NCBI GenBank assembly: GCA_002437565.1
Contig: DJQL01000131.1
Span: 4,210 to 12,788 of the forward strand
Reading direction: 5' to 3'
Source: Prevotella sp. UBA6387
GTDB taxonomy: Bacteria > Bacteroidota > Bacteroidia > Bacteroidales > Bacteroidaceae
DNA length: 8,579 bases
The position numbers and the translations under genes were made by a program. Below are positions 6,022 to 8,579 of the stretch, piece after piece. A model generated the notes under the pieces. That model had not been told where the DNA came from and did no database searches. It saw only the letters and a program-made list of their open reading frames with translations. Position 1 is the stretch's first letter. Every line of letters begins with the position of its first letter.

Positions 6022-6061
6022 TGCAATAATAATAGTGAAATATAACAAAACTGAAGATACG

Positions 6062-7186
6062 ATGAGATTCACACTTTCAAGCACGGTTCTCAACAGCCGT
6101 TTGCAAACCCTTGCGAAGGTCATCAACAGCAAGAACTCCCTTGCCATCCTTGAGAGCTTCCTCTTCCAGGTTCACGACGGGAAGATGGAGGTCACGGCCT
6201 CCGACAGTGAAAACCTTATGAGGACTACGATTCCTCTTGACGAATGCGACGCGGAAGGCGATTTCGCCATTCCTAACCGAACTGTCCTTGACGCGGTGAA
6301 GGAACTTCCCGAACAGCCTCTCACGTTCGAGGTCAACACGGAGACCTATGAGGTGGCTATTGAATACCAAAACGGACGATACAATTTCACGGCTCAAGAC
6401 GCTGAAGAGTATCCGCAAAAGTCAAACATAGGCAATGATGCCAAGACATTGACCATCAATGCCAAAGTATTGTGCGAAAACATCAACCGTACACTTTTCG
6501 CCACCGACAACAACGACATTCGCCCCGTGATGAACGGTATCTACTTTGACCTTCTTCCTGATTGTCTCGCTTTCGTGGCATCGGATGGGCACAAGCTCGT
6601 GCGTTGTCGTTACAATGGCATCCAGAGCGAGGAGCACGACTCGTTTATCCTCCCGAAGAAGCCTGCAATGCTCCTTCGCGCCGTTCTCGACAAGAGCGAG
6701 GAGGATGTGACTATAAAGTTCAATTCCAACTGTGCGGAATTTCACTTCCAGGGAGGCATGCTTTCAAGCACGCTCATCGAGGGCGTTTTCCCAAACTATA
6801 ACGCTGCCATACCGACCGACAACTCCAACGAGCTCATCATAGACCGCAAGGCCCTCCTTGGAGCCATTCGCCGCGTGCTGCCGTTCGCGAGCATGAGTTC
6901 TCAGCTTATCAGGTTCCATCTTGACAATGGCTGCCTTGAGCTGTCGTCGGAAGACCTCGACTTCGCCACGAGCGCAAAGGAAAAGATTGTTTGCGAATAT
7001 AATGGCGTGCCATTGCAAATTGGATTCCGTGGCGACTTCTTCTCCGAGATACTTAACAGCATAACAACCGATGAAATCAAGATGCTTCTTGGCGACCCGA
7101 GCCGCGCCGGGGTCATCTACCCCACCGAGCAGCCTAAAGACCAAGATGTATTGATGTTGATTATGCCATTGCTTTTGGGTGAGTAG
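6062..7186 (+). CDS. dnaN: DNA polymerase III subunit beta (sliding clamp)
   Basis: The clamp forms a dimeric ring that tethers the replicative polymerase and repair enzymes to DNA. The 374-residue length and three repeated clamp domains (about 1-120, 128-245, 246-374) are normal. Visible landmarks are MRFTLSSTVLNSRLQTLAKV (1-20), LAILESFLFQV (27-37), RPVMNGIYFDL (154-164), FVASDGHKLVR (171-181), GVFPNYNAAIP (241-251), and the C-terminal LMLIMPLLLGE (364-374), equivalent to the LMP-x-RL end that lines the partner-binding pocket. The tail runs a few residues past the E. coli pattern. The in-frame ATG at 6011 would add 17 residues but sits at the promoter. It is followed by the exonuclease gene after 4 nt. 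dnaA is not adjacent, and I found no cluster of DnaA boxes. Confidence 0.97.
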   Translation: MRFTLSSTVLNSRLQTLAKVINSKNSLAILESFLFQVHDGKMEVTASDSENLMRTTIPLDECDAEGDFAIPNRTVLDAVKELPEQPLTFEVNTETYEVAIEYQNGRYNFTAQDAEEYPQKSNIGNDAKTLTINAKVLCENINRTLFATDNNDIRPVMNGIYFDLLPDCLAFVASDGHKLVRCRYNGIQSEEHDSFILPKKPAMLLRAVLDKSEEDVTIKFNSNCAEFHFQGGMLSSTLIEGVFPNYNAAIPTDNSNELIIDRKALLGAIRRVLPFASMSSQLIRFHLDNGCLELSSEDLDFATSAKEKIVCEYNGVPLQIGFRGDFFSEILNSITTDEIKMLLGDPSRAGVIYPTEQPKDQDVLMLIMPLLLGE

Positions 7187-7190
7187 AGCC

Positions 7191-8063
7191 ATGCGTTTGA
7201 ATCTTACTAAACCTCTGGTGGTCTTCGATTTGGAGGCCACTGGCCTTGACTTGGTAAATGACCGAATCATTCAGATTTCCTACGTGAAAGTCTCCCCTGG
7301 CGACAAGGAGGGCGAAGAGGAGCGGAAAAGCATTTTCGTGAATCCCGGCAAGCCAATACCGGCTTTCGTCCAACAGCTAACGGGGATAACTGATGACATG
7401 GTGAAAGACGCGCCAACGTTCAAGCAGCTTGCCAAACAGCTTGCCGACTCTTTCATGGGATGCGATTTCGCGGGCTTCAATAGCGACCGCTTCGACGTTC
7501 CTATGCTTGCAGAGGAATTCTTAAGGGCTGGTATCGATTTCGACTTCTCCAAATGCCGTCTCATCGACGCTCAGAACATTTACCATAAGCGTGAGCCACG
7601 CAACCTCGCAGCTGCGTATAAGTTCTATACAGGCCACAAGATGGAAGACGACTTCCGCGCTCATCGTGCCGATCAGGACGCAGAGGCAACTTACCGTGTG
7701 CTGATGGGTGAGCTCGACAAGTACGCTCCTGCCAACGTTGAGGAACCATCTCTGGCACTTCCAAACGACATGAATGCCTTGGCAGAGGAGTCAAGGATGA
7801 ACAACAATGTCGACTTCGCTGGCCGTATTGTATGGGAAGACGTAAAAGACAAGAATGGCAAGGCGATAACCGACAAGGACGGCAACCCTGTGCGCCATGA
7901 GGTCTTCAACTTCGGGAAATACAAGGGGCATTCGGTCACAGACGTGCTGCATCGTGACCCAGGCTATTACAGTTGGATGCTCAACGCCGACTTCACGCTC
8001 AACACCAAGCAGGTGCTGACACGCATAAGGCTTAGAGAGGCAAAACTGACTATGAATGCGTAG
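7191..8063 (+). CDS. DEDDh 3'-5' exonuclease (DnaQ-like) with ExoX-like C-terminal domain
   Basis: A 290-residue exonuclease that would remove nucleotides from DNA 3' ends using two metal ions. The three Exo motifs are intact: D13 and E15 in VFDLEATGLD, D102 in FAGFNSDRFDVPML (93-106), and H158/D163 in AHRADQDA (157-164). After a linker (about 180-235), a small domain HEVFNFGKYKGHSVTDVLHRDPGYYSWML (236-264) matches the C-terminal module seen in ExoX-like exonucleases. The gene starts 4 nt after the dnaN stop, so the two are probably translated together. A proofreading role beside the clamp is plausible, but repair-type exonuclease activity is just as likely. An in-frame GTG at 7179 overlaps dnaN; ATG at 7191 fits homologous N-termini better. 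Confidence 0.93.
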   Translation: MRLNLTKPLVVFDLEATGLDLVNDRIIQISYVKVSPGDKEGEEERKSIFVNPGKPIPAFVQQLTGITDDMVKDAPTFKQLAKQLADSFMGCDFAGFNSDRFDVPMLAEEFLRAGIDFDFSKCRLIDAQNIYHKREPRNLAAAYKFYTGHKMEDDFRAHRADQDAEATYRVLMGELDKYAPANVEEPSLALPNDMNALAEESRMNNNVDFAGRIVWEDVKDKNGKAITDKDGNPVRHEVFNFGKYKGHSVTDVLHRDPGYYSWMLNADFTLNTKQVLTRIRLREAKLTMNA

Positions 8064-8579
8064 GCTCCTGTTCGTATTTGTCGCCCTCATGATGATCATG
8101 GCGGTAAAAGCCCAAGAGCTTAACGCCAAGATTACCATAAACCACAATCAGATAAGTGGTACTGACGCTTCTGTCTTTGACAACCTGCAACAAACCTTGA
8201 CGCAGTTTGTCAACGACAGGCAGTGGACTGACCTGCAGTTTGCCAAAAGGGAACGCATAACGTGCAACTTCAACATCACGGTGACAAAATACGACCAGTC
8301 GAGCGGCATGTTCACGTGCAAGGCCATCATCCAGGCTAACAGACCTGTGTATAACGCCTCATACAATTCCACATTATATAATAATACCGACAACGATTTC
8401 AATTTTGTTTTCAGGCAGTTTGACCAATTGGAATTCAACGAAGAGACTGTAGACAATCAGCTCACGGCTCTCTTCGCTTATTACGCTTATCTCATCATTG
8501 GCATCAACCTCGACAGCTTCTCTCCCATGGGCGGAAGCGATGTCCTGGAGCGATGCATGAATCTCGTGAACAACGCCCA
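8056..8579 (+). CDS. DUF4835 family exported protein (PorD-like), 3' end beyond the window
   Basis: The first 174 codons of a longer gene with no stop in the window. It has a signal peptide (MRRLLFVFVALMMIMAVKA, cleavage probably after A19 before QELN). It then has the DUF4835 opening: AKITINHNQISGTDASVFDNLQQTL (24-48), QFVNDRQWTDLQFAKRERITCNF (50-72), TLYNNTDNDFNFVFRQFDQLEF (105-126), and AYYAYLIIGINLDSFSPMGG (142-161). DUF4835 proteins are Bacteroidetes envelope proteins, and I recall some databases naming them PorD, a type IX secretion accessory. That name is recalled, not shown here. The ATG overlaps the exonuclease stop by 8 nt, so translation is likely coupled. Confidence 0.9.
   Translation, partial: MRRLLFVFVALMMIMAVKAQELNAKITINHNQISGTDASVFDNLQQTLTQFVNDRQWTDLQFAKRERITCNFNITVTKYDQSSGMFTCKAIIQANRPVYNASYNSTLYNNTDNDFNFVFRQFDQLEFNEETVDNQLTALFAYYAYLIIGINLDSFSPMGGSDVLERCMNLVNNA

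Noticed and set aside
6011..6061. Upstream ATG giving dnaN 17 extra residues
   Set aside because: It lies just before the TATCTTTG promoter element and upstream of the expected transcription start; the family N-terminus begins at 6062.
5871..6061. Replication origin beside dnaN
   Set aside because: No DnaA-box cluster (TTATNCACA) and no dnaA gene. dnaN is often separate from dnaA in Bacteroidetes.

Overview
The window looks like chromosomal, mostly housekeeping DNA from a member of the Bacteroidales, most likely Prevotella or a close relative. Three things point there. The gene content includes DUF3127 and DUF4835 families, which are typical of Bacteroidetes. The recognisable promoters follow the Bacteroidetes primary-sigma pattern (TTTG, about 19-20 nt, then TAnnTTTG). 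Most starts lack a strong Shine-Dalgarno sequence. The species is inferred; no rRNA is present to settle it.

The window is split by a divergent 191-bp intergenic region at about 5871-6061. To its left everything reads on the minus strand. In transcription order these are a DUF3127 OB-fold (SSB-like) protein, a hairpin, an EamA-type ten-helix transporter, and dapA (lysine/diaminopimelate pathway) with its own strong promoter and a perfect palindrome in its leader. There follows a tightly packed run: a small outer-membrane beta-barrel protein, recR (ATGA overlap), a four-helix membrane protein of unknown function, a family 2 glycosyltransferase (1-nt gap) and a GNAT acetyltransferase (TGATG overlap). 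At the far left, a near-perfect promoter lies over the end of the acetyltransferase gene and fires towards the edge, where the last 13 bases read like the 5' end of a tRNA gene.

To the right everything reads on the plus strand: dnaN (sliding clamp), a DEDDh 3'-5' exonuclease with an ExoX-like C-terminal domain (4-nt gap), and a DUF4835/PorD-like exported protein (8-nt overlap) that runs off the right edge. The spacing suggests one operon that couples replication functions to an envelope protein.

DNA-maintenance genes (DUF3127/SSB-like, dnaN, exonuclease, recR) alternate with envelope genes (beta-barrel, glycosyltransferase, DUF4835, transporter). I saw no mobile element, CRISPR array, phage gene or defence cassette. 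I found no convincing sign of a wholly new system. The best leads are local: the SSB-like acidic tail on the DUF3127 protein, the dapA leader palindrome, the unassigned C-terminal domain of the glycosyltransferase, and the edge tRNA with its promoter.
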